Source: Polaribacter sargassicola (lineage in GTDB: Bacteria > Bacteroidota > Bacteroidia > Flavobacteriales > Flavobacteriaceae). From it: DNA of 64,000 nt. The stretch spans positions 186,001-250,000 of the forward strand of contig NZ_JAHDAU010000001.1 of assembly GCF_021991835.1 (NCBI RefSeq). Direction: 5' to 3'. The position numbers were made by a program, and so were the translations under genes. Of this stretch, positions 16,305 to 24,801 are shown in pieces. Numbering within the stretch: position 1 is the stretch's first letter; the number at the start of each line of letters is the position of its first letter. The notes under the pieces were generated by a model. That model searched no databases and was not told the DNA's origin. It worked only from the letters and a program-made list of their open reading frames with translations.

Positions 16305-16310
16305 CATAAC

Positions 16311-16466
16311 TCAAACCCTAAACGATTGATTTACAAAAGAAAACCAGACATACCTTGTATTACATTGATTACAGGTATAAGCTTTTGTTCCCGGAATTAG
16401 TTTAAAAATTGCTTTTCTTCTTATTCTATCCCTTCCCGGAGATTTACATTTCGGACAAGCTTTCAT
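16311..16466 (-). CDS. Small zinc-ribbon protein
   Basis: A 51-aa gene. Two CxxC knuckles, CPKC at residues 4-7 and CNQC at 32-35, form a probable zinc ribbon; the segment between is basic (GRDRIRRKAIFKLIPGTKAY), and the tail reads RYVWFSFVNQSF. A similar arrangement of two CxxC pairs is found in the C-terminal half of the DUF2007-like protein at 24.8 kb, including a preceding hydrophobic/basic link. The frame opens with ATG and closes with TGA just before the terminator it shares with rseP. Such ribbons often bind nucleic acid or protein; the role here is unknown. Coding status is inferred from the Cys pattern, as no homology search was possible. Confidence 0.7.
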   Translation of the reverse strand: MKACPKCKSPGRDRIRRKAIFKLIPGTKAYTCNQCNTRYVWFSFVNQSFRV

Positions 16467-16693
16467 ATTATTTATATATTTATTCCCACAGCTAATCTAC
16501 TAAAAAACAAAGTTTTATGTGTTTATTTTCATTTTTTTGTTCTTAAAACAACTTTTTTTGTTCTTAAAGCAACTTTTAAATTTTTTTAAGACTTTTTTAT
16601 AAATATTTTTTCAACCTATATATTCTATAGATTTAGACAGCAAACAAACTTTATTACCAGTTTAAATATTTTTTTTAATAATTATATCTAAAA
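16467..16693. other. AT-rich intergenic stretch
   Basis: Very AT-rich region between the zinc-ribbon start and the flotillin terminator. Apart from the 21-bp tandem repeat at 16532-16573, I see no gene or RNA structure. It should hold the promoter of the zinc-ribbon gene, but no full TAnnTTTG match was found. Confidence 0.5.
16532..16573. repeat. Two tandem 21-bp repeats
   Basis: Two adjacent 21-bp units of the form T7-GTTCTTAAA(A/G)CAAC, differing at one base (A48 versus G69 of 165xx numbering). They lie upstream of the minus-strand zinc-ribbon gene. Could be a replication slip product or paired regulator sites. Confidence 0.7.
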
Positions 16694-16734
16694 AAAAGAA
16701 CCCAATATTTAACTTATAAATATTGGGTTCTTTT
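16694..16734 (-). terminator. Terminator of the flotillin/NfeD operon
   Basis: An 18-bp inverted repeat (GAACCCAATATTTA with TAAATATTGGGTTC, extended by A/T runs) around a 5-base loop, just past the flotillin stop codon. Confidence 0.88.
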
Positions 16735-16752
16735 AAAAAAATCTTTTCTTTT

Positions 16753-18177
16753 TTAAGAAGGCAAATTATTGTTAGCTTCTTTAGAATCTATAATTTCTTC
16801 TCCTGACAATTCTTTACCTTTAAGATAATCTGGCAATTGCATACCTGCCATATTAAACATTTCTTGTAAAGGAGGTACAGCTTTATACATACCAGAAATA
16901 AAGTTAGATGTAGATGTTTTTCCATCTTTATTGCTACCATTTTCCCAAACAGTTACTTTATCAATTTTAATATTTTTAATAGCCTCTGCTTGTGTTTTAA
17001 CTAATTCTGGTAACTTATCTGCAATTAATAATAATGCTGCGTTTTGAGAATCGTTTCCTGCTGCTTTTACAATTTCATCTAAACCTGCTGCTTGTTTTGT
17101 TAACACCTCATATAAACCTTGTGCTTCTGCTTGGGCTTTAAATAAAATTGCATCTGCTTCTCCTTTTGCAATTCTTCTAATATTTTCTGCTTGTGCCTCT
17201 GCATCAATTTCTACTTTACGTTTGTCTATTTCTGCTGGTACAATAACATCTGCCAATTGAGAAGAACGTTCTCTTTCTGCCCTTGCCAACTCTGCTTCTT
17301 GTTCTGCTGCATAAGATTCTCTTAATGCATTTGCAGATTGTACTTTTTCTGATGCAATTGCAGTACGCTCTGCTTCTGCTTCTCTCTGTCTACGTAAAGA
17401 GTCTGAATTAGCTACAGCAATTTTTGCTGTATTTTCCCCTTCTACTGCTTGTGCATTTGCTGCGGCAACTTGTGTTCTTTGATCTTGTACTGCGTTAGCC
17501 TCACCAATAGAACCATCTCTATTTTTTTCTGCCACAGATTTTCTTGCAGCGTTAATTGCGTGTGCAGCCGCTTCTTTACCCAAAGCTTCTATATAGCCAG
17601 ATTCATCAACAATATCTGTAATATTTACGTTTATCAACTTTAAACCTACTTTCTTTAACTCGGTTTCTACACTTTGAGAAATATTAGTTAAAAATTTATC
17701 TCTATCATTATTAATTTCTTCAATATCCATAGACGCAACTACCAAACGTAATTGACCGAAAATAATCTCTTTTGCCAATTCTTGAATATCTGGCAAACCT
17801 AAACCTAATAAACGTTCTGCTGCATTTTGCATAATACCCGGTTCTGTAGAAACACCAATTGTAAATCTACTTGGTACATTTACACGGATATTTTGTTTTG
17901 ACAAAGCATTTACCAAATTTACTTCTATAGACATTGGCGTTAAATCTAAAAACTCATAATCTTGAATTACAGGCAAAATAAATGCAGCTCCACCATGAAT
18001 ACATTTAGCAGATTCACCACCACCAACTTTACCATACACTACCAAAATTCTATCCGAAGGACATCTTTTGTAGCGTTTTATCATTGCAACTAATAGTATA
18101 AAAACAAATAGAATTGCAACTCCTATACCTATTAAACCCGCAAATGGGTTATTTTGTAATATTATTAAATTTAGCAT
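16753..18177 (-). CDS. Flotillin family SPFH protein
   Basis: A 474-aa membrane scaffold protein of the flotillin type (YuaG/FloT group). An N-terminal membrane segment (GLIGIGVAILFVFILLVAMI) is followed by the SPFH/band 7 domain (about 35-210: PSDRILVVYGKVG, GGAAFILPVIQDYEFLDL, PSRFTIGVSTEPGIM). A long Ala/Glu-rich coiled coil (about 215-350, AEAERTAIASEKVQ, AEQEAELARAERERS) and a C-terminal flotillin region complete it. Such proteins form oligomers in membrane microdomains. It is 5 bp downstream of the NfeD-like gene, the classical yuaF-yuaG pair, so both probably work together. The terminator at 16694-16734 closes the operon. Confidence 0.93.
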   Translation of the reverse strand: MLNLIILQNNPFAGLIGIGVAILFVFILLVAMIKRYKRCPSDRILVVYGKVGGGESAKCIHGGAAFILPVIQDYEFLDLTPMSIEVNLVNALSKQNIRVNVPSRFTIGVSTEPGIMQNAAERLLGLGLPDIQELAKEIIFGQLRLVVASMDIEEINNDRDKFLTNISQSVETELKKVGLKLINVNITDIVDESGYIEALGKEAAAHAINAARKSVAEKNRDGSIGEANAVQDQRTQVAAANAQAVEGENTAKIAVANSDSLRRQREAEAERTAIASEKVQSANALRESYAAEQEAELARAERERSSQLADVIVPAEIDKRKVEIDAEAQAENIRRIAKGEADAILFKAQAEAQGLYEVLTKQAAGLDEIVKAAGNDSQNAALLLIADKLPELVKTQAEAIKNIKIDKVTVWENGSNKDGKTSTSNFISGMYKAVPPLQEMFNMAGMQLPDYLKGKELSGEEIIDSKEANNNLPS

Positions 18178-18182
18178 TTGTT

Positions 18183-18755
18183 TTATTTTTGAGGTTCTAT
18201 TATTAAAATTCCATTATTTGTTACATCAATCACTTTTATAACATTTCCTTGTTTTAAATCTTCTTTATAATCTGTTAAAGCTTCTAATTCTCTTAAAGCA
18301 CCTTGTATTTTTACCTGTACTTTCCCAATTTTAGATCTATTTGCACCAACTGTTAAATACACTTCTCCAATAGCATTTAAAGCATTTTGCATTTTTAACG
18401 TTCCGCTAGAAGTTAATTTACTGATGTAATAAAACATAGCTGCCATTACAAACATCATTAACAAACCACAAAAAATTGAAATTATAATAGTTGTTGTTTT
18501 AGAGTTACCTGCTTCTAAACTTGCAAGTCCGATCCAACCAAAAATAGTAAAAAAGGCTACTAAATTTTTAAAAGTAAAAAACTGAAAACCAACACCTGTA
18601 TCTGCCTCAATTTCTACATCTACATCACCAATATCATCTGTATCAGCTCCAATAAAAGTACTTATCAAAACAAATAAAAAGAACAATGTAGAAATCCCTG
18701 TAACTATCCAATATGTTTTTTCAAAAGAGGATAATTCTAAATACCATTCCATCAT
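18183..18755 (-). CDS. NfeD-like membrane protein, flotillin partner
   Basis: A 190-aa membrane protein. Two to three helices (YWIVTGISTLFFLFVLISTFI; NLVAFFTIFGWIGLASL; TIIISIFCGLLMMFVMAAMFYYI) precede a C-terminal OB-fold-like NfeD domain (GEVYLTVGANRSKIGKVQVKIQGALRELEALTD, VIKVIDVTNNGILIIEP). It resembles YuaF, the NfeD partner of flotillin, and lies just before the flotillin gene. A longer frame to 18761 begins with TTG; the ATG at 18753-18755 is preferred, with another ATG immediately after. Probably recruits or stabilises the flotillin assembly (family knowledge). Confidence 0.87.
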   Translation of the reverse strand: MMEWYLELSSFEKTYWIVTGISTLFFLFVLISTFIGADTDDIGDVDVEIEADTGVGFQFFTFKNLVAFFTIFGWIGLASLEAGNSKTTTIIISIFCGLLMMFVMAAMFYYISKLTSSGTLKMQNALNAIGEVYLTVGANRSKIGKVQVKIQGALRELEALTDYKEDLKQGNVIKVIDVTNNGILIIEPQK

Positions 18756-19161
18756 AAACAATTAATTTTAAAGTGATTAAATATAAATATTTTTTGACTG
18801 AATAAAGTGATTTATTTTGTCAAATAAAAAGATACTCACTAATGTTAAAACCAACTTTTAAAGAGCGCTCTTTTTGTTGATTTTTAGCTTTAATAATTAT
18901 TTATTAACTCTAGAAATAATAATATAGAAGTATTAAAGTTTGGATGAGTTTCTACTAATTAGTAGTTAAAAAACAAGTTTTGTTACATTTAATCTAAATT
19001 ACTTAGAAAAAAATTTAAAAATTCTTTTTGTTTAGTAACTTTACACTCAGCGTTAGTTCGTTTAGATTTTTGTCCTAACGATTAAATTTTAAGATATTTT
19101 GAAATTAAAGTAAAGTATAAACTGTAAATTTTATCGAGTAAAGTTATTATTAGATACTATG
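18756..19161. other. 400-bp intergenic region with two palindromes
   Basis: No convincing gene. Two perfect 14-bp palindromes stand out in the AT-rich DNA: AAAGAGCGCTCTTT at 18860-18873 and CTACTAATTAGTAG at 18952-18965. Both lie upstream of the NfeD/flotillin operon, about 105 and 200 bases from its start, and could be operators. A weak stem CGTTAG/CTAACG spans 19051-19080. No full -7 box was found. Confidence 0.45.
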
Positions 19162-19716
19162 TTAGAATTTAATTAGCGAATAATTTTTCATTTGATATAC
19201 AGTCAACACACTCATAGCAGATAAAGCCACTTTAACTTCGGGTAACAAATCTGCTTTATTGTATCCGCTATATGACATCGATTGTCCACATAAAAACACT
19301 TCGACACCTGCATCCGAAAGAGATTTTATTAAGTTCTTATTTGGGTTATCTACTTTAAATTTTTCTTTGTAAACAGATGATGACAGAGCATCTTTTGTAG
19401 AACTTCCATGTAAAACAAGAGCTAAACGAATTTTATTTTTGGGAATTCCATAGCGTACATGCATATTGTAATAACGGTGTAAGCTAGAAATAATAGAGTT
19501 TATTTTACTTGGGTTTGTTTGTTTTCTATCAACATCAAAAATAGCTTTTAATTCTTGAGAAGGATCTGGTATAAAATCCAAATTATCAATGGAGAATACA
19601 GCTCCAATAGTATCAAAAACCGGACCAGTAGTTGGTTTATTTTTTTGTCCGTAGGATAACGTAACTTGTGTAAGTATTAGTATTGAAAAAAGTAAATATT
19701 GAAATTTATGTTGCAT
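19162..19716 (-). CDS. Exported DsrE/F-like protein
   Basis: A 184-aa protein with a signal peptide (YLLFSILILTQVTLSYGQ) and a DsrE/DsrF-type alpha/beta domain. Key family features are KIRLALVLHGSSTKDAL, the conserved cysteine in VEVFLCGQSMSYSGY, and the C-terminal VKVALSAMSVLTVYQMKNYSLIKF. Cytosolic DsrE proteins take part in sulfur transfer through that Cys; exported forms such as this one are common in Bacteroidota and of unknown use. It is flanked by long non-coding stretches on both sides and appears monocistronic. Confidence 0.82.
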   Translation of the reverse strand: MQHKFQYLLFSILILTQVTLSYGQKNKPTTGPVFDTIGAVFSIDNLDFIPDPSQELKAIFDVDRKQTNPSKINSIISSLHRYYNMHVRYGIPKNKIRLALVLHGSSTKDALSSSVYKEKFKVDNPNKNLIKSLSDAGVEVFLCGQSMSYSGYNKADLLPEVKVALSAMSVLTVYQMKNYSLIKF

Positions 19717-20055
19717 TTTTTATTTTATAAATCAGAATAAGTTTCTATCCAAAGACAGCGTATCCGAATGGTTTTCGCTAAAATAATCATTAATTTTATA
19801 ATTATACTTTTCGTTTAACAATTTCATTCCGTTTAATTTTACATTTTAAACATTTTCTTTTTTCGTACAAAGCCTCAAAACTCAGAATCTTTTGATTCTA
19901 AAATTTGTGATTATTTCTTTCTAAGAAATAGTTCTCTGAAGATTTAAATATTTTCATTTACTCATTTTTTAACAGATAAATAATTACGAGAAATATAAAA
20001 AGCCTTGACATAAATAAATATATCAAGGCTTAAAAAAAACGGGAAATTAATTCCT
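19717..20055. other. 340-bp intergenic region
   Basis: AT-rich; no open frame of note on either strand. It contains the terminator of the TonB receptor gene (20000-20031) and a small AGAATC/GATTCT stem near 19882-19900. Otherwise nothing recognisable. Confidence 0.5.
20000..20031 (-). terminator. Terminator of the TonB-dependent receptor gene
   Basis: AAGCCTTGA (20000-20008) pairs with TCAAGGCTT (20023-20031) with flanking A and T runs, 25 bases past the receptor stop codon. Confidence 0.8.
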
Positions 20056-21879
20056 TTAAAAATTGTAACGTAAACCAAATAAAACGTTACTCGGTGGCAT
20101 TGGCACAAAGCCAGATTCTATATAATCTGCATTAAAAATATTATTTGCAGTAATTGTAAAACTTACTTTATTTACATCTACAATTACAGAAGCATCCCAA
20201 ACATTATAACTTGTACCAACGGTTCTTTCTGCATGTTTGTAAATAATATTCTGACTCACATTTTTAAATAATTTTGATGAAAAACGTGTTGTAAAATGGT
20301 GTTTTAGGGTATTTAAAGAGTAACGAGATAAATCTTTATTTTGATCTAAAATATCATCCTCTAAAAAAGTATAACCTGTTGTTATTGTTTGGTTAAATCC
20401 TTTTATTTTAAAATTATAAGACGCATTAAACTCAAAACCTTGCGTATTTACTTCTGCAATATTTGTTGCTGTAAACAAAGCATCATCAGAGTTTTCTCTT
20501 ACATAATCTATTAAATTATCAGAATCTCTGTTAAAAAAAGCTATCGATGTAGAAAATTGAGCGTCATCAAATTTAAAACCTATTTCTTGGGCAAATGCTT
20601 CTTCTGGATCTAAGTTTGGGTTACCTACTGTTGCCGGATCACTATAAAATAAATCTGTATAGGTTGGTATTCTGTACGTGTAACCAATGTTTCCATACGC
20701 TTTTAATTTATCTGTTATTTTATAACCTAAATCTAACCCTGGAAAAGCATGGAATTTAAAATCAGAAAAATACGTAACTGCAATACCTGGTGTAATATCT
20801 AATTTATCATTTGCCAGTTTAAAACGATGTTCTAAAAACAAATTTGCCATAATTCTATTTCTATCACCTAAATTAGTACTACTAATAGAAACTCTAGAAA
20901 CATCGAACCCAAAACCTGTAATACCTGCTTTAGATGTATATGCTGCATTTGTTTCTACCCCAACTTTATTGGTAATGTGTAAATTTCTGTAAAAACTAGG
21001 GTCATCTCTTCTTAAAAGAAAAATATCTTGTCCTCTTCTCCAATAAACTCTTGGTGTAATTTTTAATTTTTCTGTTTTAAAAGTAGTAGAAACTCCTATT
21101 ACACTATTTTGAGTTTCTTCGTACTCATGAAACGTTTCGTTAGTTGTGTAAAAGTTTTCTGCACCAAACTTTTTATCGAAAAAAGTAGCTAAAACCTCTA
21201 TAGGTTGCTTCTTTTTGTTAAAAACTCCTTTTAAGAAATAATTGTAATTATTGTAGTCAGAATTTTCTCTATATCCATCTGATGTTAGCGCACCAACATG
21301 TGCAATTATAGATGAGTTTTCAAACTCTTTACCAACAGTTACAGAACCATTTAATTGACCAAAAGAACCCGTTTCTACATTAACAGAAGCTACGTTTTTT
21401 AATGTTTTTTTTGTTACAATATTAATTGCTCCTGTAAATGCATTCTGACCAAAAACTCTTGCTGCAGGACCTTTAATAACTTCTATTCTTTCTATAACTT
21501 CAATAGGTAAAGCAGCATTTAATGTATGATGCCCTGTTTGTGCATCATCCATTTTAATACCATCAATTAACAATAATGTTTGATCAAAACCACCACCTCT
21601 AATGTATAAATCTGCTTGGCTACCAGCAGTACCTCTTCTTCTAATATCTACACCAGCAACTTGCTGTAACAAATCTGCAACGTTTGTTGCTGCGCTATTT
21701 TTTATAACTTCGGATGTAATAACGTTTATAGTTCTAGAATTTTCTTTAAAAGGTAAATCTATTCTATTTGTAGTAATAACGACTTCTTTTAAAGTATCTC
21801 TTTTTACCGTATTTTCTTGTGCTTTTACTTGTAAAACAGACAAAAACAAAACAATTACTAAGGTAATTTTAATTTTCAT
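20056..21879 (-). CDS. TonB-dependent outer-membrane receptor (BtuB-like)
   Basis: A 607-aa outer-membrane transporter. Signal peptide (VIVLFLSVLQVKAQ), a TonB-box-like segment (KEVVITTNRID), the plug (about 45-155: NVADLLQQVAGVDIRRRGTAG, QADLYIRGGGFDQTLLLIDG, IERIEVIKGPAARVFGQNAFTGAINIVTK), and a 22-strand barrel ending in the typical aromatic terminus NVLFGLRYNF. Length is near BtuB (about 600 aa) rather than the 1000-aa SusC type. The substrate is not evident: cobalamin-like, siderophore or other vitamins are all possible. It is divergent from a MocR regulator with only 67 bp between, so its control by that PLP-binding regulator is likely and would point to a vitamin or amine-related substrate (inference). 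No cobalamin riboswitch is visible. Confidence 0.93.
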   Translation of the reverse strand: MKIKITLVIVLFLSVLQVKAQENTVKRDTLKEVVITTNRIDLPFKENSRTINVITSEVIKNSAATNVADLLQQVAGVDIRRRGTAGSQADLYIRGGGFDQTLLLIDGIKMDDAQTGHHTLNAALPIEVIERIEVIKGPAARVFGQNAFTGAINIVTKKTLKNVASVNVETGSFGQLNGSVTVGKEFENSSIIAHVGALTSDGYRENSDYNNYNYFLKGVFNKKKQPIEVLATFFDKKFGAENFYTTNETFHEYEETQNSVIGVSTTFKTEKLKITPRVYWRRGQDIFLLRRDDPSFYRNLHITNKVGVETNAAYTSKAGITGFGFDVSRVSISSTNLGDRNRIMANLFLEHRFKLANDKLDITPGIAVTYFSDFKFHAFPGLDLGYKITDKLKAYGNIGYTYRIPTYTDLFYSDPATVGNPNLDPEEAFAQEIGFKFDDAQFSTSIAFFNRDSDNLIDYVRENSDDALFTATNIAEVNTQGFEFNASYNFKIKGFNQTITTGYTFLEDDILDQNKDLSRYSLNTLKHHFTTRFSSKLFKNVSQNIIYKHAERTVGTSYNVWDASVIVDVNKVSFTITANNIFNADYIESGFVPMPPSNVLFGLRYNF

Positions 21880-21917
21880 AAATATTGATTTTAATATGCT
21901 GCAAAACTCGTAACTTT

Positions 21918-21964
21918 CCGGACGATTAAAATAGTCCAGTTTTAAAATGAAAGATAGTCCGGTT
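21918..21964. promoter_or_regulatory. Candidate MocR operator
   Basis: Two direct repeats, ATAGTCCAGTT (21931-21941) and ATAGTCCGGTT (21954-21964), start 23 bases apart (about two helical turns), and an inverted half CCGGAC sits at 21918-21923. They lie between the divergent receptor and mocR genes, the last repeat within the first codons of mocR. MocR proteins commonly bind direct repeats. Confidence 0.5.
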
Positions 21965-23446
21965 GGTGCGTTATTTAAACAAATTATTGATTTTGATAAA
22001 AATCAACCTCAACCAGTTTACATACAAGTTGCGCAACAAATTATCAATGCTATACAGCGCAATTACTTAACCAAAGGCACTACTTTACCTGGTACGAGGA
22101 GTTTAAGCCAAATTTTAAAAATTCATAGAAATACTGCCGTTGCCATTTACGAAGAATTAGCATCTCAAGGTTGGGTAGAAATTATACCTAATAAAGGAAC
22201 TTTTGTGTTAGAGCCAAAGTTAAAACCGTCAAAAATAAAAGCACCTTCGCAACAAATTCATCAAGCATATAAAACAGCAAAAACAACTGGATTTCCTTTT
22301 CAAAATTCGTTTCATTTAGCATCAACAAAACAATTAACCCAAGCAAAATATACAATTAATGATGGTAAGCCAGATTTGCGTTTGCATCCGGTTCATCAAT
22401 TTACAAGATGGTACAGCGCTGCCATGAAACGCAAAACTTTGATAAAAAAATGGAACAGTCCTAATGAGTTTTCTTATTCTTTGTTTCAAACACAATTGTG
22501 TAATTATTTAAACGCAACAAGAGGTTTTTACATCAACCCAAAAAATGTTGTAAGCACACGTAGTACAGAAATGAGTTTGTACATTGTTTCGCAACTATTA
22601 ATACAACAAAACGATGTTGTTTTAGTGGGTAATTTAAGTAATTATGTTGCCAATATGATTTTTCAGCAAGCAGGCGCAAATATTAAAACAATTCCTGTAG
22701 ATACTGATGGTTTAGATGTTGATTACATAAAAAAACATTTTATCAAAAAAAGTATTAGATGTGTTTATATTTCTGCACACAGAGATTACCCAACAACGAC
22801 TACTTTAAGTGCAGAGCGCAGATTACAATTATTACAATTGGCAAAAGAATACAAATTTGCTATTATTGAAGATGATTACGATTATGATTTTCAGTACGAA
22901 GGTTCTGCTATGTTACCAATGGCAAGTGCAGATGCTAATGGAATGGTTATTTATTTAGGAAAATTAGGACAATCTTTGTTTCCTAGTTTTCAATCAGGAT
23001 TTGTGATTGCTCCTGAAAATGTAATTTCTGAAGCTAAAAATTACTTACAATTATTAGACGCCCAAGGCGATTTAATTCAGCAACAAATAATATCAGAATT
23101 AATTTATGAAGGTGAAATTCATCGTTTAATAAAAAAAAATGTGGTTGTTTATAAACAAAGACGAGATTACCTATGCTCTCTTTTAACAACTCATTTTTCT
23201 AAAATTGCACAATGGAAAATTCCTTCTGGCGGATTGGCAATTTGGTTAGAATTTAAAGAACAAATATCTTTAGTAAAACTAGCAGAAGAAACCGAAAAAA
23301 ACGATTTATTTTTACCAAAAACCATTTTGTATCAAGACAAAAACACGTGTGCCATTCGTTTTGGTTTTGGCCATCTTAAAGAAGAAGAAATTGAGCTTGT
23401 AATTACTAAATTAAAAGATGCTTACAGTAAATTATCTTTAAATTAG
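21947..23446 (+). CDS. MocR family PLP-dependent transcriptional regulator
   Basis: A 499-aa fusion of a GntR winged-helix DNA-binding domain (about 18-88: QPVYIQVAQQIINAIQRNYL, LPGTRSLSQILKIHRNTA) and a class I aminotransferase-like domain (about 135-490). The PLP site shows the Asp/Tyr motif EDDYDYDFQYEG and the Schiff-base lysine region YLGKLGQSLFPSFQSGF. MocR proteins sense PLP or an amino compound and regulate vitamin or amine metabolism genes. Here the divergent target is a TonB-dependent receptor, not pdxST. Repeats ATAGTCC(A/G)GTT overlap its start, suggesting autoregulation. The ATG start places the GntR domain at the usual distance from the N-terminus. Confidence 0.92.
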   Translation: MKDSPVGALFKQIIDFDKNQPQPVYIQVAQQIINAIQRNYLTKGTTLPGTRSLSQILKIHRNTAVAIYEELASQGWVEIIPNKGTFVLEPKLKPSKIKAPSQQIHQAYKTAKTTGFPFQNSFHLASTKQLTQAKYTINDGKPDLRLHPVHQFTRWYSAAMKRKTLIKKWNSPNEFSYSLFQTQLCNYLNATRGFYINPKNVVSTRSTEMSLYIVSQLLIQQNDVVLVGNLSNYVANMIFQQAGANIKTIPVDTDGLDVDYIKKHFIKKSIRCVYISAHRDYPTTTTLSAERRLQLLQLAKEYKFAIIEDDYDYDFQYEGSAMLPMASADANGMVIYLGKLGQSLFPSFQSGFVIAPENVISEAKNYLQLLDAQGDLIQQQIISELIYEGEIHRLIKKNVVVYKQRRDYLCSLLTTHFSKIAQWKIPSGGLAIWLEFKEQISLVKLAEETEKNDLFLPKTILYQDKNTCAIRFGFGHLKEEEIELVITKLKDAYSKLSLN

Positions 23447-23491
23447 ATAATCAATATTTACTTCTTGTAGCAAATTAAGATATTAACAACT

Positions 23492-23499
23492 TAATTTTG
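23492..23499 (+). promoter_or_regulatory. -7 box of umuC
   Basis: TAATTTTG matches TAnnTTTG; a TTG lies at 23465-23467, 24 bases upstream. Its presence rules out the TTG at 23497 as the translation start and supports the ATG at 23527. Confidence 0.6.
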
Positions 23500-23526
23500 C
23501 ATCCTATTTTTAGGTACTTTTATAGC

Positions 23527-24792
23527 ATGTTTGCACTTATAGATTGTAATAATTTTTATGCTTCTTGCGAAAGGGTTTTTAATCCAAATTTGCAAGGAAA
23601 ACCCGTTGCTATTTTAAGCAATAATGATGGTTGCGTAATTTCTATGAGTGATGAAGCTAAAAAATTAAAATTACCTTTTGGTGCGCCAATTTTTAAATGG
23701 GACCAATTTTGTAAAGAAAAAAACATTACTGTTTTGTCGTCTAATTATCCTTTATATGGAGACATGAGCGCCAGAGTAATGAATATTTTGGCTGATTTTT
23801 CGCCAGATATAGAAGTATATTCTATAGACGAATCTTTTTTACAACTAAAAGGTTTTGAAAACTATAATCTTGAAGAGTATGCGACAAAAATTAGAAGCCG
23901 AATTTTAAAATGGACAGGCATACCAACTTGTGTTGGAATTGCACCTACAAAAGCACTGAGTAAAGTTGCCAATAAAATTGCACGTTCTAACATAAAGCAA
24001 TCTAAAGGAATTTGTATTATTGATTGCGAAGAAAACAGAATTAAAGCATTAAAATGGACTAAAATTGGCAATGTTTGGGGTATTGGTCGTCGTTTAAAAA
24101 ACAGATTAGAAGCCAAAGGTTGCACAACTGCTTATGATTTTACACAATTACCAAGTGATTGGGTATTAAAAGAATTTTCTATTGTAGAATGGCGTTTGCA
24201 AAAAGATTTACAAGGCATTTCTAAAATTCCGTTAGAAGAAGTTTCCTCAAAAAAAATGATTGCAACTACACGTAGTTTTGAATACACGTATTCTGATATC
24301 GATAATATAAAAGAACGTATTTCTACCTTTGCAGCAAGTTGTGCAGAGAAATTACGTCATCAAAAATCGAGTTGTCATATGGTTATTGTACAACTTTCTA
24401 GCGATCGGCATCAAAAAGATTTACAACAACATAGAGAAAGCAAAACAGTGGTTTTTTCTTATCCAACAGATTCTACGTTAACTATTGCTAAAGCTGCGGT
24501 AGAAGCTGTAAAAAGTATTTTTAAATCTGGTATTAAATACAAAAGAGCGGGTGTAATTGTTACTGGTTTAGTGCCCAATGATAATTTTCAGTTAAATTTA
24601 TTTTCTACCGAAAACCCTAAACACAAACCTTTAATGGCTGCTATAGATCATTTAAATCGTAAATTTAAAGCAGACAAAATTAAATTAGCCAATCAAGATT
24701 TAAAACGTACTTGGAAAATGCGTCAAGAAAGATTATCACCTAAATACACCACAAATATTAACGATGTTTTAATTATAAAAGCAGCTAAATAA
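23527..24792 (+). CDS. umuC: Y-family DNA polymerase V subunit UmuC
   Basis: A 421-aa translesion polymerase used in SOS mutagenesis. Catalytic carboxylates stand at Asp6 (FALIDCNNFYASCE) and Asp101-Glu102 (YSIDESFL), the same numbers as in E. coli UmuC. The fingers motif is SNNDGCVISMSDEAK, and the little-finger and UmuC C-terminal regions follow (PTKALSKVANKIA, GIGRRLKNRLE, NLFSTENPKHKPLMAAIDHLNRKF). A longer frame begins with TTG at 23497, but that lies inside the -7 box, so the ATG at 23527 is chosen. Two genes later comes umuD, an order reverse to the usual umuDC operon, with a small zinc-ribbon gene in between. Homologous DinB lacks the C-terminal UmuC domain seen here. Confidence 0.95.
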   Translation: MFALIDCNNFYASCERVFNPNLQGKPVAILSNNDGCVISMSDEAKKLKLPFGAPIFKWDQFCKEKNITVLSSNYPLYGDMSARVMNILADFSPDIEVYSIDESFLQLKGFENYNLEEYATKIRSRILKWTGIPTCVGIAPTKALSKVANKIARSNIKQSKGICIIDCEENRIKALKWTKIGNVWGIGRRLKNRLEAKGCTTAYDFTQLPSDWVLKEFSIVEWRLQKDLQGISKIPLEEVSSKKMIATTRSFEYTYSDIDNIKERISTFAASCAEKLRHQKSSCHMVIVQLSSDRHQKDLQQHRESKTVVFSYPTDSTLTIAKAAVEAVKSIFKSGIKYKRAGVIVTGLVPNDNFQLNLFSTENPKHKPLMAAIDHLNRKFKADKIKLANQDLKRTWKMRQERLSPKYTTNINDVLIIKAAK

Positions 24793-24801
24793 TTTTTTTT
24801 T

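Noticed and set aside
18756..18761. TTG start two codons upstream in the NfeD-like gene
   Set aside because: ATG codons directly downstream give a normal N-terminus; no reason to prefer TTG.
21880..21946. Cobalamin riboswitch ahead of the BtuB-like receptor
   Set aside because: Only 67 bp separate the receptor from mocR, too short for a cobalamin riboswitch, and no B12-box-like sequence was seen.
23497..23526. Longer umuC start with TTG at 23497
   Set aside because: The TTG is part of the -7 box TAATTTTG, so it cannot be within the mRNA; the ATG at 23527 also restores the catalytic Asp numbering of UmuC.
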